The notes: generated by a model from the sequence alone, not told the origin. A stretch of DNA of 64,000 nucleotides from Microglena sp. YARC (GCA_022414725.1 CM039464.1:42912462-42976461), one strand, 5' to 3'; positions 8,648 to 17,924 are shown, counted from the stretch's first letter. Made by a program: numbers and translations.

Positions 8648-8789
8648 ATTGGTCAACTTTTCAGAATCCCCAAAATAGGTGTCCCAATATCAAATGTCCC
8701 TAGCTGTATGGGATTGCGGCTACGACATGATGAATGATGGTGCACTCACGACCTCACGCAAGTGAAGAGGAATAAGATGCACACACCAC

Positions 8790-8922
8790 GCAAGTGGCGG
8801 AGCACCTTTCACCTCTCCCCCCCAGCGGAGCGACCGGGGGCGACCGGAGGGGAGCCCCCACAAAGGAGTCCGCGAGGAACCGAGCGGGTGGGCGACCGGA
8901 GGGGAGCGGGAGCCCACAGTTC
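8790..8922 (+). repeat. Dispersed repeat R2, copy 1
   Basis: R2 is about 125 bp: AAGTGGCGGAGC, CCTTTCACCT, then GGAGCGACCGGGGGCGACCG twice in variant form around GAGTCCGCGAGGAACCGAGC. Other copies: 13149-13271, 16276-16399, the 5' part at 4060-4122, and the two ends joined with the middle missing at 15048-15076. CACATCAACCAGCAGACAC usually follows. Strongly G+C-rich, no coding signal. Confidence 0.7.
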
Positions 8923-9049
8923 ACATCAAGCATTAGACACCATCACAGTTAACATCAAGCATCAGACTTCTAAGGGCCTCAAATACCGGATTCATTCGGC
9001 ACGCCTGCGTCAAGTCATCGGAGTAGTACTCACGCACGCAAACGGCGGA

Positions 9050-9310
9050 ACACTGTCGACTGTACTACGTCGCACTCACTCACTCACTCACTCACTCACA
9101 GGGTGCGAAGGCCCCCCAAAATACAGAACGAACGAACGAACTAACGAACGCGAGAAGCATCATCATCATCGTGACACACGCCACGCCTCCTCCGCGAAAA
9201 CGGCGGAACACTGTCGACTACTACGCCTACTACTACGTCGACTCGACTCACTCACTCACTCACTCACTCACTCACTCACTCACAGGGTGCGAAGGCCCCC
9301 CAAAATACAG
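9050..9310. repeat. Duplicated block with (ACTC)n and (GAAC)n microsatellites
   Basis: ACTCACTCACTC...CACAGGGTGCGAAGGCCCCCC followed by AAAATACAG occurs at 9070-9126 and 9240-9310. Between them is GAACGAACGAAC. GGCGGAACACTGTCGACTAC also occurs twice (9046 and 9201). Confidence 0.75.
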
Positions 9311-9389
9311 ATAGGTAGATGTACACAGGCTTGGGTGGTGTGGGGGGGCTTAGGACACGACGTTTACACTCGTTTTTCGAGGAACGGAA

Positions 9390-9680
9390 GGCAGAACCTG
9401 TGTATAGTCGAGTCACATCACAGAGCGAGCGAACTCTCGCATCAGGCGGCACATGTGTATAGTCGAGTCACATCACAGAGCGAGCGAACGCTCGCATCAG
9501 GCGGCACCTGTGTATAGTCGAGTCACATCATAGAGCGACCGACCACTCTCATCAAGGACGGCGGAACTTGTGTCGAGTCGAGTCGAGTCGAGTCGAGTCA
9601 CAGAGCGACCGACCGACCTCTCGCATCAGGCGGCACCTGTGTCGAGTCGAGTCACATCACAGAGCATCACAGAGCGACCT
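9390..9680 (+). repeat. Array of R1 repeats
   Basis: About six imperfect copies of a 45-60 bp unit with the core GAGTCACATCACAGAGCGA, CCACTCTCATCA and GGCGGCACCTGTGT. Other clusters: 3862-3935, 16130-16205, 17195-17230, 17925-18040, 41955-42040 and 45690-45750. Non-coding: the frames contain stops and vary between copies. Confidence 0.75.
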
Positions 9681-9954
9681 CATGCATGTTGGGGAAGGGG
9701 ATTCCGTATTGTTTGCAAAGATCCTCATTGAGACGCCTGTCATGATCGTTCAGGGAAGTCCATTGCTCGACAGTCATGCTTGACAGTTTGTACATCAGTT
9801 GCTTCTCAAGTGCTTCTGCGCGCTCAGTCTCAATCTTCAGACGAGCAGCAACTTCCTTATTTCGAGCGCGCTCAGTCTCAAGATCAATCTCCAGACTATT
9901 CACTCGAGCAGCAGCTGCATTCTTTCGAGAGTGCTCAATCTCCAGAATATTCAC
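9667..9954 (-). CDS. Coiled-coil protein or terminal exon of one
   Basis: 95 codons from an ATG at 9954. The sequence consists of about 21-residue repeats of the type ARLKIETERAEALEKQL, charged and heptad-like, ending in a non-repeated tail (WTSLNDHDRRLNEDLCKQ). The same repeat continues upstream in frame on the minus strand to about 10063, where an acceptor-like ATTTACATAG|CAAGG lies, so the gene may be an exon of a longer spliced gene. The stop codon overlaps the R1 array. No named family. Confidence 0.5.
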   Translation of the reverse strand: MNILEIEHSRKNAAAARVNSLEIDLETERARNKEVAARLKIETERAEALEKQLMYKLSSMTVEQWTSLNDHDRRLNEDLCKQYGIPFPNMHEVAL

Positions 9955-10079
9955 TCGAGCAGAATCTGCCTTAATTAGAGCGCGATCAGTCTCAAGCTCA
10001 ATCTTCAGTCGAGCAGCAACTGCCTTATTTCGAGCGCGCGTAGTCTCAAGCTCAATCCTTGCTATGTAAATAAAGCGAA

Positions 10080-10439
10080 GGTAGCGATGCAGATAGGTAG
10101 TAGTAGGAGTAAAGACTTGTCAATCATATTGATTGTTTATTAAGTATAGCTTTCCACTTGTTGTCCAGAATAAGCGCAATATAGCGTAGGTGCGTTTCAA
10201 CTTCCAATTACGTACAGAGGAGAGGAGAGAAAACATTTTTCAGGTTGGGCCTGTATGTGAGGTTGAGCACTTAAACTTCTGGTGTCTTCCCTAAACAATC
10301 GCCTCTCTCTCCAACCACACCACAGGCCTGACCACCATGCATGCATTCCAACCCGGTCATGCCACATCATGCCACCAGCCATGCAGTGCGTGCAAGCGTA
10401 CAGTCAGTCACTAATGCGGTCAACAAGGATTTGCAATCA
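10080..10439. other. No gene seen
   Basis: Short open frames exist on both strands but are broken and show no motif. I see no repeat family here. Confidence 0.5.
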
Positions 10440-11105
10440 TCAGACAAACATCATCATGTCGCTCGGTAGCTTTGCAAATTGAGCAATACCCCAGTCAACC
10501 ATGATATTGTGACCATCCAGAGTGACCACACTGGCAACATAGTGGACGTATCCCTTGCAAGGGCCCGGGTGTTGCGTATCATACTGAGTCCAAACGCAAC
10601 TGCCCTCTGTCAGCCTGTACGGTTTAGCACCATCTGGGACGGTTCTGTCTTTGACAGGAGCAGTGCCGTTGATGCCTGGAGCCAATGATAGGGTGGCGCC
10701 CGACGGAGAGTACATTACGACAGTGACCATTATCGCACGCATCAGCCCATGGATCTTTGAGAAGAATTCTTCAGCAGCCCTAGCAGCAAACTGGCAGTCG
10801 CCCCCGAAAGGCCCGACTAGTCCTTCTCCACGATTGTTTACCTCGTAATCGGCAACTATCTCAGCCATGCTCATGCTGGAGGACGAGCCCATGTTCCTGC
10901 GCATGGCAAGCAGCGCGGTGCAAGCATCAGTGTTATGTACAAGGATATCTATCATCCCAAGATGACGACAGTATGCCAACCTGATAGATGACTTCATCTC
11001 CAAAATGTCCAACTTGATGTCAGACACTGCATGCTCAAGTTTATAGAGCTGCTGCAGCATGGACGTGGCCCATGCAGGGGGGGGCTCCTGGTCGTTGGTT
11101 GCCAT
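10440..11105 (-). CDS. Papain-fold-like cysteine enzyme (Cys-His-Asp), last exon(s) of a spliced gene
   Basis: 221 codons from an ATG at 11105 that lies in the exon beginning at 11119. The C-terminal half has a Cys at the start of a helix (GGDCQFAARAAEEFF), then GYVHYVASVV and, 13 residues on, IMVDWGIAQF. Cys, His and Asp in that order, each in this local setting, resemble transglutaminase/papain-fold enzymes such as Tox-PL-type glutaminases, so a hydrolase or deamidase is suspected. The N-terminal part is a predicted coiled-coil helix (MLQQLYKLEHAVSDIKLDI). Two introns precede it: 11120-11288 (AAG|GTGAGT to GTGTAG) and 11346-11464 (TAG|GTGAGT to GCGCAG). A paralogous copy of the upstream exons is at 18655-19020. 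Fold assignment is tentative. Confidence 0.5.
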   Translation of the reverse strand: MATNDQEPPPAWATSMLQQLYKLEHAVSDIKLDILEMKSSIRLAYCRHLGMIDILVHNTDACTALLAMRRNMGSSSSMSMAEIVADYEVNNRGEGLVGPFGGDCQFAARAAEEFFSKIHGLMRAIMVTVVMYSPSGATLSLAPGINGTAPVKDRTVPDGAKPYRLTEGSCVWTQYDTQHPGPCKGYVHYVASVVTLDGHNIMVDWGIAQFAKLPSDMMMFV

Positions 11106-11119
11106 GTCCTGCTTGGAAT

Positions 11120-11464
11120 CTACACGACAAAGGGTTTGCACGTTTGGCCGGACGGAGTGTAGGTTTTGCGAGGCAGTTTTCATGACATCACCCATTCTGT
11201 ATGTAAACCAACACGATGCAGCTTTATGCATCCTCATGCCCCTCAGCATGTCCTCGAGTCGGTTGCTTACCAATATCGGGGGACTCACCTTCGGCCAGAT
11301 TGGTGCGCGCTGGTCATCGAATTCGTCGTGAATGTGAATGAATGTCTGCGCAGCAAAATTTAATGGAAAGAAAGAAGTCACAACAACAAACTTTGAGATC
11401 CCCTAACTTTGTTGGTCGGTGTCAGAATGGAACGATTCAAAAAGCGTCTTCCATGTAAACTCAC
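11120..11464 (-). other. Two spliceosomal introns and a 57-bp exon upstream of the papain-like gene
   Basis: Reading on the minus strand: donor ATAG|GTGAGTTT (11464), acceptor TTGCTGCGCAG (11346), exon 11345-11289, donor CCGAAG|GTGAGT (11288), acceptor TGTCGTGTAG (11120). The paralogue at 18655-19020 keeps the same borders (AATAG|GTGGGT, GCTGCGCAG, AGGAG|GTGAGT) while the intron bodies differ more, which supports real splicing. Confidence 0.6.
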
Positions 11465-11824
11465 CTATTGAATGCGTTTCCGCGATCTGCAGTCAGTCTC
11501 AGAATCGCGAGTGAAATGTGCGAAACTCGCAAGCCATGTCGTAGGTCTGCTCTCGAAGTGAGTGTGGACGATAAGTCATTCCGTATGTAATGTGTAGTAG
11601 CCTGGCCGACCACCGACCACACTCCCGACCAGCTACCACACACCGACTACGAACGGGACCGCCGCTGGGCGAAGACGGACCTGCAAGACTCGCTGCTGTT
11701 GCTGGGACAGTCCAATCCAAGTTCCCTCCTGCTTGCTGATCTTTAGAATCTTGCTGGTGTGCTCTGCGCTGTAGGCCTTGTGACAGTATAATCCAATCCA
11801 ACCTCACTCCTTCTTGCTGCTCTT

Positions 11825-12865
11825 TCAAAACTTGCCGGAGTGCTCTGCAATGGTTGCCTTGCTCAGCTTGTGGTACTCCAACTTGTTCTCCAGGGTGGAG
11901 TCACATGGAATGAGGTGGGGGACTCCCTGCTTCCCACAGTAGCTTAACATGTTCTGTCGCACATTTTCTGCAAATATAACTGGGTCTTGTTTCTCTGCCT
12001 CAGATGGGTAGTAGATTGGCAGCTCGTAGCAACTCACTTTGTGGAAGAGTGTGGCCATCATGATGAAGATGTGTCGCTTGATGTTGATACTCTCCCACGA
12101 CGGGGAGACGTAGTCTTGGTTCAGGAAGTGCATGACCACGGGTCGTACAGGTGCCCCTGCCAGAAAAGCTTCGGTCTTGAACTTGCAGAGGTAGCGCCCG
12201 TTGGTGGTGGTGCCCTCAGGAAACACCAGCATGGGGCGTACAGAGCTGGTAGGGTCAATGGCTTTTGCAGCAATACGATCCTTCAGCTGGACAGCCGCAC
12301 TCTTGCTAGTCTCCTTGCTGGCTCGCATGGCATAGATGCATCCAATGTGTTGGCTGGTATACCCTACAATGGGAACCTTATCAATGCCTTCCTTGGCCAC
12401 AAAAGCAGGCCAGCTTCTTGACATGTGCACCAAGATATCTGACCAACCCATGTGGTTAGACACAATGACAGGGGCCTCTGTTTCTGTATCAGCATGCTTT
12501 CTGCCGTCCAGGTGGTCCAACTTGATCCATGATACTGAGAGGAAGCCTAAACCAAACAAGGCGAGGCGGATCCAGATATTGCCCCAGTACAGTGTCCATG
12601 CGGCCCTGTACTCTTTAGAAATCGATAGCACCGGCATCAAGTATTTTTCAACGCGGCAAGTATTGCAAGCTAAAGCCATGCCTAAGACCGTCAAGGTGGC
12701 CTTGAGAGGCGCGACGAGGATCCCCAACACCAGCTTCAAGATTATCTCGGGCAATGGCTGTGGCTTCAGTCCCCATAACCCGTAGGCGTCCTGATGCACG
12801 AAGGGAGCGAAGCACGGATCTCTAGATTGCTTCTCCAACACCGAGTACAGACTCGGTTTAGCCAT
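11825..12865 (-). CDS. LPCAT-like 1-acyl-glycerophospholipid acyltransferase (PlsC family)
   Basis: 346 codons, ATG at 12865. Motif I is NHMGWSD (NHxxxxD), motif III is VFPEGTTTNG, which has the extended TTTNG form of lysophosphatidylcholine/ethanolamine acyltransferases rather than bacterial PlsC. Two hydrophobic segments precede the catalytic motif: residues about 41-70 (LKLVLGILVAPL) and about 95-112 (LALFGLGFLSVSW). The family re-acylates lysophospholipids in the ER membrane using acyl-CoA. Length is normal for the catalytic domain, without the C-terminal EF-hands some members have. The frame is uninterrupted. The gene is of cellular type and supports a eukaryotic genome, although acquisition by a virus is possible. 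Confidence 0.85.
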   Translation of the reverse strand: MAKPSLYSVLEKQSRDPCFAPFVHQDAYGLWGLKPQPLPEIILKLVLGILVAPLKATLTVLGMALACNTCRVEKYLMPVLSISKEYRAAWTLYWGNIWIRLALFGLGFLSVSWIKLDHLDGRKHADTETEAPVIVSNHMGWSDILVHMSRSWPAFVAKEGIDKVPIVGYTSQHIGCIYAMRASKETSKSAAVQLKDRIAAKAIDPTSSVRPMLVFPEGTTTNGRYLCKFKTEAFLAGAPVRPVVMHFLNQDYVSPSWESINIKRHIFIMMATLFHKVSCYELPIYYPSEAEKQDPVIFAENVRQNMLSYCGKQGVPHLIPCDSTLENKLEYHKLSKATIAEHSGKF

Positions 12866-13148
12866 TCTGAGGATTTGGGCTGTGCTGGTGCTCAGGCGAA
12901 TCGTGCAGAGAATCCACCTACTTTAGATGCTTTGCCACGACCTTTTTTTTCGACTCAGTACTACCTCATACTTTTTGTTCGCACCACCAGTTTGATTTGC
13001 GTTAGCTAATGCATCATCTATACGTTTTGTTTATGTTGCAGTTTGATTTGCCTTACTTTGTTCTCATCCTCAAGCAACCAACCTCAAAACTGCTTGTCAA
13101 GTGATATATGTCGCCAACACTTGGATGAGAACCACCGTACCACAGTAA
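12866..13148. other. No gene seen
   Basis: Upstream region of the acyltransferase gene, T-rich at 12935-12985. Its promoter should be here, but I see no clear TATA element. Confidence 0.4.
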
Positions 13149-13271
13149 ACAAGTGGCGGAGCCCCTTTCACCTATTCCCCACAGCGGAGCGACCGGGGGC
13201 GACCGGAGGGGAGCCCCCACAAAGGAGTCCGCGAGGAACCGAGCGGGTGGGCGACCGGAGGGGAGCCCACA
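13149..13271 (+). repeat. Dispersed repeat R2, copy 2
   Basis: Nearly identical to the copies at 8790 and 16276. Followed by GGTCACATCAACCAGCAGAC and a (CA)n stretch as at 16400-16470. Confidence 0.75.
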
Positions 13272-13533
13272 GGTCACATCAACCAGCAGACACACTACTG
13301 ATTTACGGAACGGAAATCACACACACACACACAAACACACACGCGACGCCGCGGATGATAGATGCAGGCAGGGAGGGAGCAAGTTGGTTGGTTGGTTGGT
13401 TGTCTGTGCAAGAGGGGAGGAGGGAGCAAGACGCCGACAACGTCAGGAGAACAAGAGACACGCACGCACGCACGCACGCATGGAACACACACGCACGCAC
13501 GCAAACGGAGGGGGGAATTCACAGGGGGACCAT

Positions 13534-13732
13534 GGGGTACGGTACAGTACAGTACAGTACAGTACAGTACAGTACAGTACAGTACAGTACAGTACAGTAC
13601 AGTACAGTACAGTACAGTACAGTACAGTACAGTACAGTACAGTACAGTACAGTACAGTACAGTACAGTACAGTACAGTACAGTACAGTACAGTACAGTAC
13701 AGTACAGTACAGTACAGTACAGTACAGTACAT
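13534..13732. repeat. Perfect pentanucleotide satellite (ACAGT)n
   Basis: About 200 bp of ACAGT repeats, close to 39 copies with no visible variant. Five bases per unit leaves all frames open (peptides such as YSTVQ), which are not genes. Perfect repetition indicates recent expansion. Smaller (GGTT)n and (CGCA)n tracts lie just upstream (13385-13505). Confidence 0.95.
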
Positions 13733-13810
13733 ACAGGCAGGACCATTTTTTCTCGTCTCTAAGAAATGTAGCAAAAAAAAGAGTATCTAAATAACTGAGT
13801 ATCTATATAA

Positions 13811-14845
13811 CTAAAGCTGGCTGAGGGACAGGGAGCGAAGCTCAATTGCAAGCTCGATAGCACCTTTCTTCTTGGCGAGGTACGCCTCACGCTTTGCGGG
13901 AGTCTGGTTCATGCACGCTAGGTGCGCGCACTTGCCAGTTGTGAAGGTCACACCATTGGGGTTGTTCAAGAGCACCTGTCTTCTACTACACGGGTTTCCG
14001 TGAATGGTGACAGCAGTGCAGCCCAGGGTGGGGGAGTACCCCACGATGGTCAAATCACCGTGTTGGGAGCCAACAGGAAGCTCGTTCTTTAGAACGGACC
14101 CCGCACCAACACGACCGGAGGCCAAGGAGGAGGACAGGGAGCACGTTGAGAACGAGCCAGCAGGAGAAGCAGAAGCAGCAGGAGCAGCAGCAGCAGCAGA
14201 AGCAGCAGCAGCAGGAGCAGGAGCAGCAGCAGGAGCAGCAGCATAAGCAGCAGGAGCAGCAGCAGGAGCAGCAGCAGGAGCAGCAGCGGGAGCAGTAGCA
14301 GGAGCAGCAGCAGGAGCAGCAGCAGGAGCAGTAGCAGGAGCAGCAGCAGGAGCAGCAGCAGCAGGAACAGCAGAAGCAGAGCGTGCGCGGGGGCGCTTGT
14401 TCCCTCCGCTTCCCACATCAGACATGCAAACGTCGTCCTCTTGGAGGGAGACGGAGGCACTGTAGAGGGCAAGCATGGAGGAAGTCGCAGAATTATCAGC
14501 GACGGCATCCGCACTGGCGAGGGCAAGCACGGAGGAAGTCGCAGAATTATCAGCGACGGCATCCGCAGCAGCGACGGCAACGGGGAGAAGCATGGCCTGT
14601 AAGGGCTCCTTCTCCCCTTTAGGGGAATCTATGAGAAATTTTTTGTGAGCCATCTTCATAAAGCCGACAGAGTCGGCGAGGCAATCAGGAACGCTGGTCA
14701 GGGATATGACTGCGTTGCAGATGTCCTTCAAATGCGCGACGGTGGCGGTATGGGATAGCTTAGTTCGATCCCTTATCTGAACGACGTCGAATATACGGGT
14801 AGTATCTACAAACGCATTGATTTGGGCAGCAGACATGGAAGACAT
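13811..14845 (-). CDS. Cys/His-motif family protein 1, with expanded Ala/Pro linker
   Basis: 344 codons, ATG at 14845. Three parts are shared with the paralogues at 42233-43105 and 45946-46449: an N-terminal helical domain (AFVDTTRIFDVVQIRDR), an acidic/Ala-rich linker with GNKRPRA, and a C-terminal domain with GCTAVTIHGNPCSRRQ and GKCAHLACM. The spacing C-x-A-x-G-x-PC ... G-x-C-x-H resembles the short zinc-binding motifs common in giant-virus proteins, so metal binding is inferred. The linker holds about 60 residues of Ala/Pro (14160-14375, AGCAGC repeats) absent from the paralogues, and a duplicated 15-residue block (ADAVADNSATSS). A CAA-repeat and GATAAACC lie 30-60 bases upstream. Function unknown. 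Confidence 0.75.
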   Translation of the reverse strand: MSSMSAAQINAFVDTTRIFDVVQIRDRTKLSHTATVAHLKDICNAVISLTSVPDCLADSVGFMKMAHKKFLIDSPKGEKEPLQAMLLPVAVAAADAVADNSATSSVLALASADAVADNSATSSMLALYSASVSLQEDDVCMSDVGSGGNKRPRARSASAVPAAAAPAAAPATAPAAAPAAAPATAPAAAPAAAPAAAPAAYAAAPAAAPAPAAAASAAAAAPAASASPAGSFSTCSLSSSLASGRVGAGSVLKNELPVGSQHGDLTIVGYSPTLGCTAVTIHGNPCSRRQVLLNNPNGVTFTTGKCAHLACMNQTPAKREAYLAKKKGAIELAIELRSLSLSQL

Positions 14846-15047
14846 GACGACGGGAAAGAGATATTGGGTGGTTTATCAAAGGTTGTTGTTGTTGTTGTTG
14901 GTGGTGGTGGTTTTAAAAGGAGGAAAATGTGCGTCATTTTTTTTTTTAGCATGGAATGCAACGGATGACGAAATTCGACAACACAGGTACACTCAGTATC
15001 AGACACGTATCTGTACGTGAACGGATGTTGGGGGGATGATGTCACAA

Positions 15048-15076
15048 ACAAGCGGCGGAGACCGCCCACAGTGTAA
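15048..15076 (+). repeat. Internally deleted R2 copy
   Basis: AAGCGGCGGAGACC joins directly to GCCCACAGTGTAACATCAAC: the first and last parts of R2 without the middle 100 bases. Confidence 0.55.
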
Positions 15077-15109
15077 CATCAACCAGCAGACACCAACCAC
15101 ACTACTGTG

Positions 15110-15523
15110 TAACTAACTAACTGTCAAGTCTTACACAATGAGTATGTTGTTTGTAAAAGATTCACTTGTTTGTAACACTTGGGTTTATTATCACTGTAAC
15201 GCTTGAGCTTCTTCTTTCTCACTGTAACGCTTGGGCTTATTTATCACTGGAACGTGGAACACTTGGGCGTTCCGAGGTGTCGTCGAAGACCCAGTGGTAG
15301 ACTAGTGATCGTAGGCGCGGAACAAGCGACGTACCACAGGTCACATCAACCAGCAGACACCAAACACACTACTGGATGGATTCAATTTATTGAGCATGCA
15401 AACACACACACGCACGCACGTGATAGGATACACAAGAGACAGAACAGAACGCATGAACGCACACGCAAAACGGAGGTCCATCATGCAAGCAGGGGATAAT
15501 ATAAAAGAAGAAGAGGAGAATAC
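15110..15523. repeat. Repeat-rich stretch without a gene
   Basis: CACTGTAACGCTTGGGCTT-type units occur at 15170-15260 and again at 16849-16893. CACATCAACCAGCAGACACC is repeated at 15075 and 15342. (CACG)n follows. No coding signal. Confidence 0.5.
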
Positions 15524-15871
15524 ATGGAAACGGAAAACAACAAAAAAAAGATGAAAAATACAAAGACATTGACCGTATCTTTACCTATTGGGTTTCACAT
15601 GGGACTCGAAGAATGGATAGATTCGCAAACACAACACAGGGACGAGGCAATATACGCACTGCTCGCACACGGGCTACACGCAGTGCGGACGATACCAACA
15701 ACAACAACATCGAAGGATTATGAGGGTCGTCGTCGTTCAGGCAGATCGTCGGATACTGATGATGATACAAATGACATAAGTGAGGCGCCGAACATCCAGG
15801 CCTACAGAGGAACACGGTATGCAGCCTTTGATAAGGAGGATATCGGATCGATGAGAGTGGTGTCAAGGTAG
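15524..15871 (+). CDS. Ribbon-helix-helix-like small DNA-binding protein
   Basis: 115 codons, ATG at 15524. Residues 13-52 (TLTVSLPIGFHMGLEEWI, then a hydrophilic turn and EAIYALLAHGLHAVR) follow the CopG/Arc-type ribbon-helix-helix pattern: a short strand TVSLP, a helix, a turn and a second amphipathic helix. The C-terminal half is hydrophilic with RRRSGRSSDTDDD. Such proteins usually bind DNA as dimers and regulate transcription, but this is a pattern match by eye. The upstream region is purine-rich, and AT-rich DNA follows. No neighbour suggests a target. Confidence 0.45.
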   Translation: METENNKKKMKNTKTLTVSLPIGFHMGLEEWIDSQTQHRDEAIYALLAHGLHAVRTIPTTTTSKDYEGRRRSGRSSDTDDDTNDISEAPNIQAYRGTRYAAFDKEDIGSMRVVSR

Positions 15872-16129
15872 ACGCCACATATTGGGAATACGACAAGCTC
15901 CTCTCACGTGACCCACTGATGCTGCTTCTAGAAATGAGGAAGAGAGAACAAAACAAAACAAAAGGAAATTAATTATGATGTTACGGGGATCGTCGGGTCT
16001 TTTTTTATCATGACCCTCCCTCATCGCATCAAGGACGGAGACTTTCGCATCAAGGACGGCGAATTTTGCATCAGGCGGAACCTGCATCGGCGGCGCCGAG
16101 TAGTCACTCACAGGGAGACTTTCGCATCA

Positions 16130-16400
16130 GGCGAAACCTGTCGAGTCGAGTCGAGTCGAGTCACAGAGCGACCGACCACTCTCATCACGGAGGCATCTGT
16201 GTAGGCACAGGTGCCGCTATGGCCCTCCCCATCAAAAAATAACGAAAGTAACAAAATACCAACGTACCACATTAAACAAGTGGCGGAGCCCCTTTCACCT
16301 ATTCCCCACAGCGGAGCGACCGGGGGCGACCGGAGGGGAGCCCCACAAAAGGAGTCCGCGAGGAACCGAGCGGGTGGGCGACCGGAGGGGAGCCCACAGT
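16130..16400 (+). repeat. R1 cluster followed by R2 copy 3
   Basis: R1 units at 16130-16205, then R2 at 16276-16399, then CACATCAACCAGCAGACAC and (CA)n as after the 13.15 kb copy. Long frames that cross this region (16211-16749) are produced by the repeats. Confidence 0.7.
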
Positions 16401-16721
16401 GTCACATCAACCAGCAGACACACTCACTACTGATTTACGGAACGGAAATCACACACACACACACACGCGACTCCGCCGCCGCCTCCATCTCGGACATGGA
16501 CAGCATCAGCAAACTTGGTCTCTTCGCCTCATCATCATCGTGACACCTCTTCCCCTCCCCCCCAACCGTATGCTTAAGATTGCCGCGCTTTTGCAGGACG
16601 CGTCCTTAAAGGATCGCGTGATGGCCGAGCTGTTTCACTCCCCCGATTTTCTCGACCGCCTGAAGTGGAAGAAGTATGTTTTTTTCTTAGAAAATCCTCG
16701 CGGCGTTGCATATTCTCACAC

Positions 16722-16820
16722 GGAGGCTTCAAGCAGACTCCTGCTTTAACGACAACTCTATTGGTTTCTGAAGGGGGGAGCGCTGGCACCGCGGAGCGGG
16801 GCACAGGATTGGATTGGATT
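16722..16820 (+). repeat. R3 copy
   Basis: CAAGCAGACTCCTGCTTTA, TTTCTGAAGGGGGGAGCG and a GC-rich hairpin, ending GGATTGGATTGGATTC. Confidence 0.6.
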
Positions 16821-16829
16821 CATTTGATG

Positions 16830-17195
16830 ACTCGCGTACACCAGTATTCACTGTAACGCTTGGGCTTCTCACTGTAACACTTGGGCTTCTCACCTTACAT
16901 CAGGCAGAGGCCTCAATCAAGCACCCTTTGTTCATGCTTCAAGTAGTTAGTTGGCTGCAGTCTGAGAGAGTTGGACAATTATTTTGACATGGCAGACCAC
17001 AAGACGACGACTGACTGACCAAGACGTCTTCAGACGATCACCGCGCACAAATCATCTTCTATCAAACGTCGGAACGATGTCCATACTCTTGGGGGAGCAC
17101 TCATACATGACGGAAACACGGTAAAGTAGTCGGAAATGGTGTAGAGTTGACAGGTGATGGGTAACTAGAACCCTCCCTATATCAAGGCGGATCCT
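16830..17195. other. No gene seen apart from short repeats
   Basis: Contains two CACTGTAACGCTTGGGCTT units (16849-16893). The remaining sequence shows no supported coding region other than a possible continuation of the next gene below 17324. Confidence 0.4.
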
Positions 17196-17203
17196 GTGTC
17201 GAG

Positions 17204-17839
17204 TCTTTCGCATCACGGCGGCACCTGTTGGGATTGGTTGAGTTGAGTTGCTGCTGCAAGTACCCCCAAGGGAACGTGCCATGAGGGAAGCACCAGATAC
17301 GTGGTCTGTCCCTACTTCGATTTCTACCCCAGGCCGTAAGGTAATGTGCATGTGGATGCATACCGTGAGCATGCAGCATGTCCACCCTTGCATGTGCAAT
17401 CGCAATTGGCACAAATGTGTAAAGCCCATGTTGACAGAGAAGGATGCATATGGGATCCTTGTCTATGTACCAGGATGAGACATTCAACATTTCCCCCCAA
17501 TGCTGCAACATTGCTCAGCCCCATAAGCACATCCTTCTCCACATGTTCATGTTCATGAATATGCATAGCATGGGCTGCTCCGCACTGATCAAACAAGAAT
17601 GAAAGACAAGCCATTTGCCCACATGCAGCTGCATGAAGGGCGACCCGGTATGAATTGATGAAACATTGTCCATGATGCCATGCATTGACGAGACACTCTA
17701 ATTTACCATGAAGTGCTGCTACATTCGCAATCAGCTCCCATTTGCTCGCCTCGATGTCACACCAGTCGCACGACTTGGGATCATGATCAAGCAAGAAAGA
17801 TGAATGACAACACCTGCATGTGCCTGTCATGTGACTCAT
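17204..17839 (-). pseudogene. Giant-virus-type ankyrin-like protein with N-terminal CxxC motifs, frameshifted
   Basis: ATG at 17839. The N-terminus has CRCCHSSF and CDWCDI (two Cys pairs, zinc-like). Then come units of the type NVAALHGKLECLVNAWHHG, ALHAAACGQMACLSFLF and NVAALGGNVECLILVHRQG, which match the A-A-x-x-G-x-x-x-C-L pattern of the degenerate ankyrin repeats of giant viruses. The frame ends at 17324, and the neighbouring minus-strand frame (GVEIEVGTDHVSGASLMA) seems to carry on to about 17204, so one indel near 17330 is likely. The gene is flanked by R1 repeats. A role in protein binding is inferred from the repeats alone. Confidence 0.5.
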
Positions 17840-17924
17840 GTATTCAAAGCGTTATTTTTTCATTATAACTGTCTCAACTCATCAATCCTTATGCAGGCCA
17901 ATTTTCCTGCTGCAACACCTGTGT

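Larger units (their letters stand above)
5343..8708. mobile_element. Fanzor-transposase element 1 (Tc1/IS630 type), divergent gene order
   Basis: The element holds a Fanzor gene (minus) and a DDE transposase gene (plus). The right end is firm: GGTGTCCCAATATCAAATGT followed by CCCTAGCTGTA at 8678-8708, and a separate copy of this end, inverted, is found at 45206-45276, beginning TACAGCTAGGGACATTTG. No matching left TIR is visible near 5.2-5.5 kb, so the left end is lost, diverged, or lies elsewhere; I set it at the conserved hairpin. Confidence 0.6.

Noticed and set aside
8762..9517. 251-codon frame on the plus strand
   Set aside because: It crosses R2, (ACTC)n and R1; the same repeats are interrupted by stops in other copies.
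11499..11828. 109-codon frame upstream of the papain-like gene
   Set aside because: It runs across proposed exon and intron borders, and its paralogue at 18.65 kb is only conserved in the last 20 codons; may contain an exon but not as a whole gene.
13043..13794. Several long frames on both strands
   Set aside because: They are kept open by the ACAGT pentamer and the R2 repeat; the peptides are pure repeat translations.
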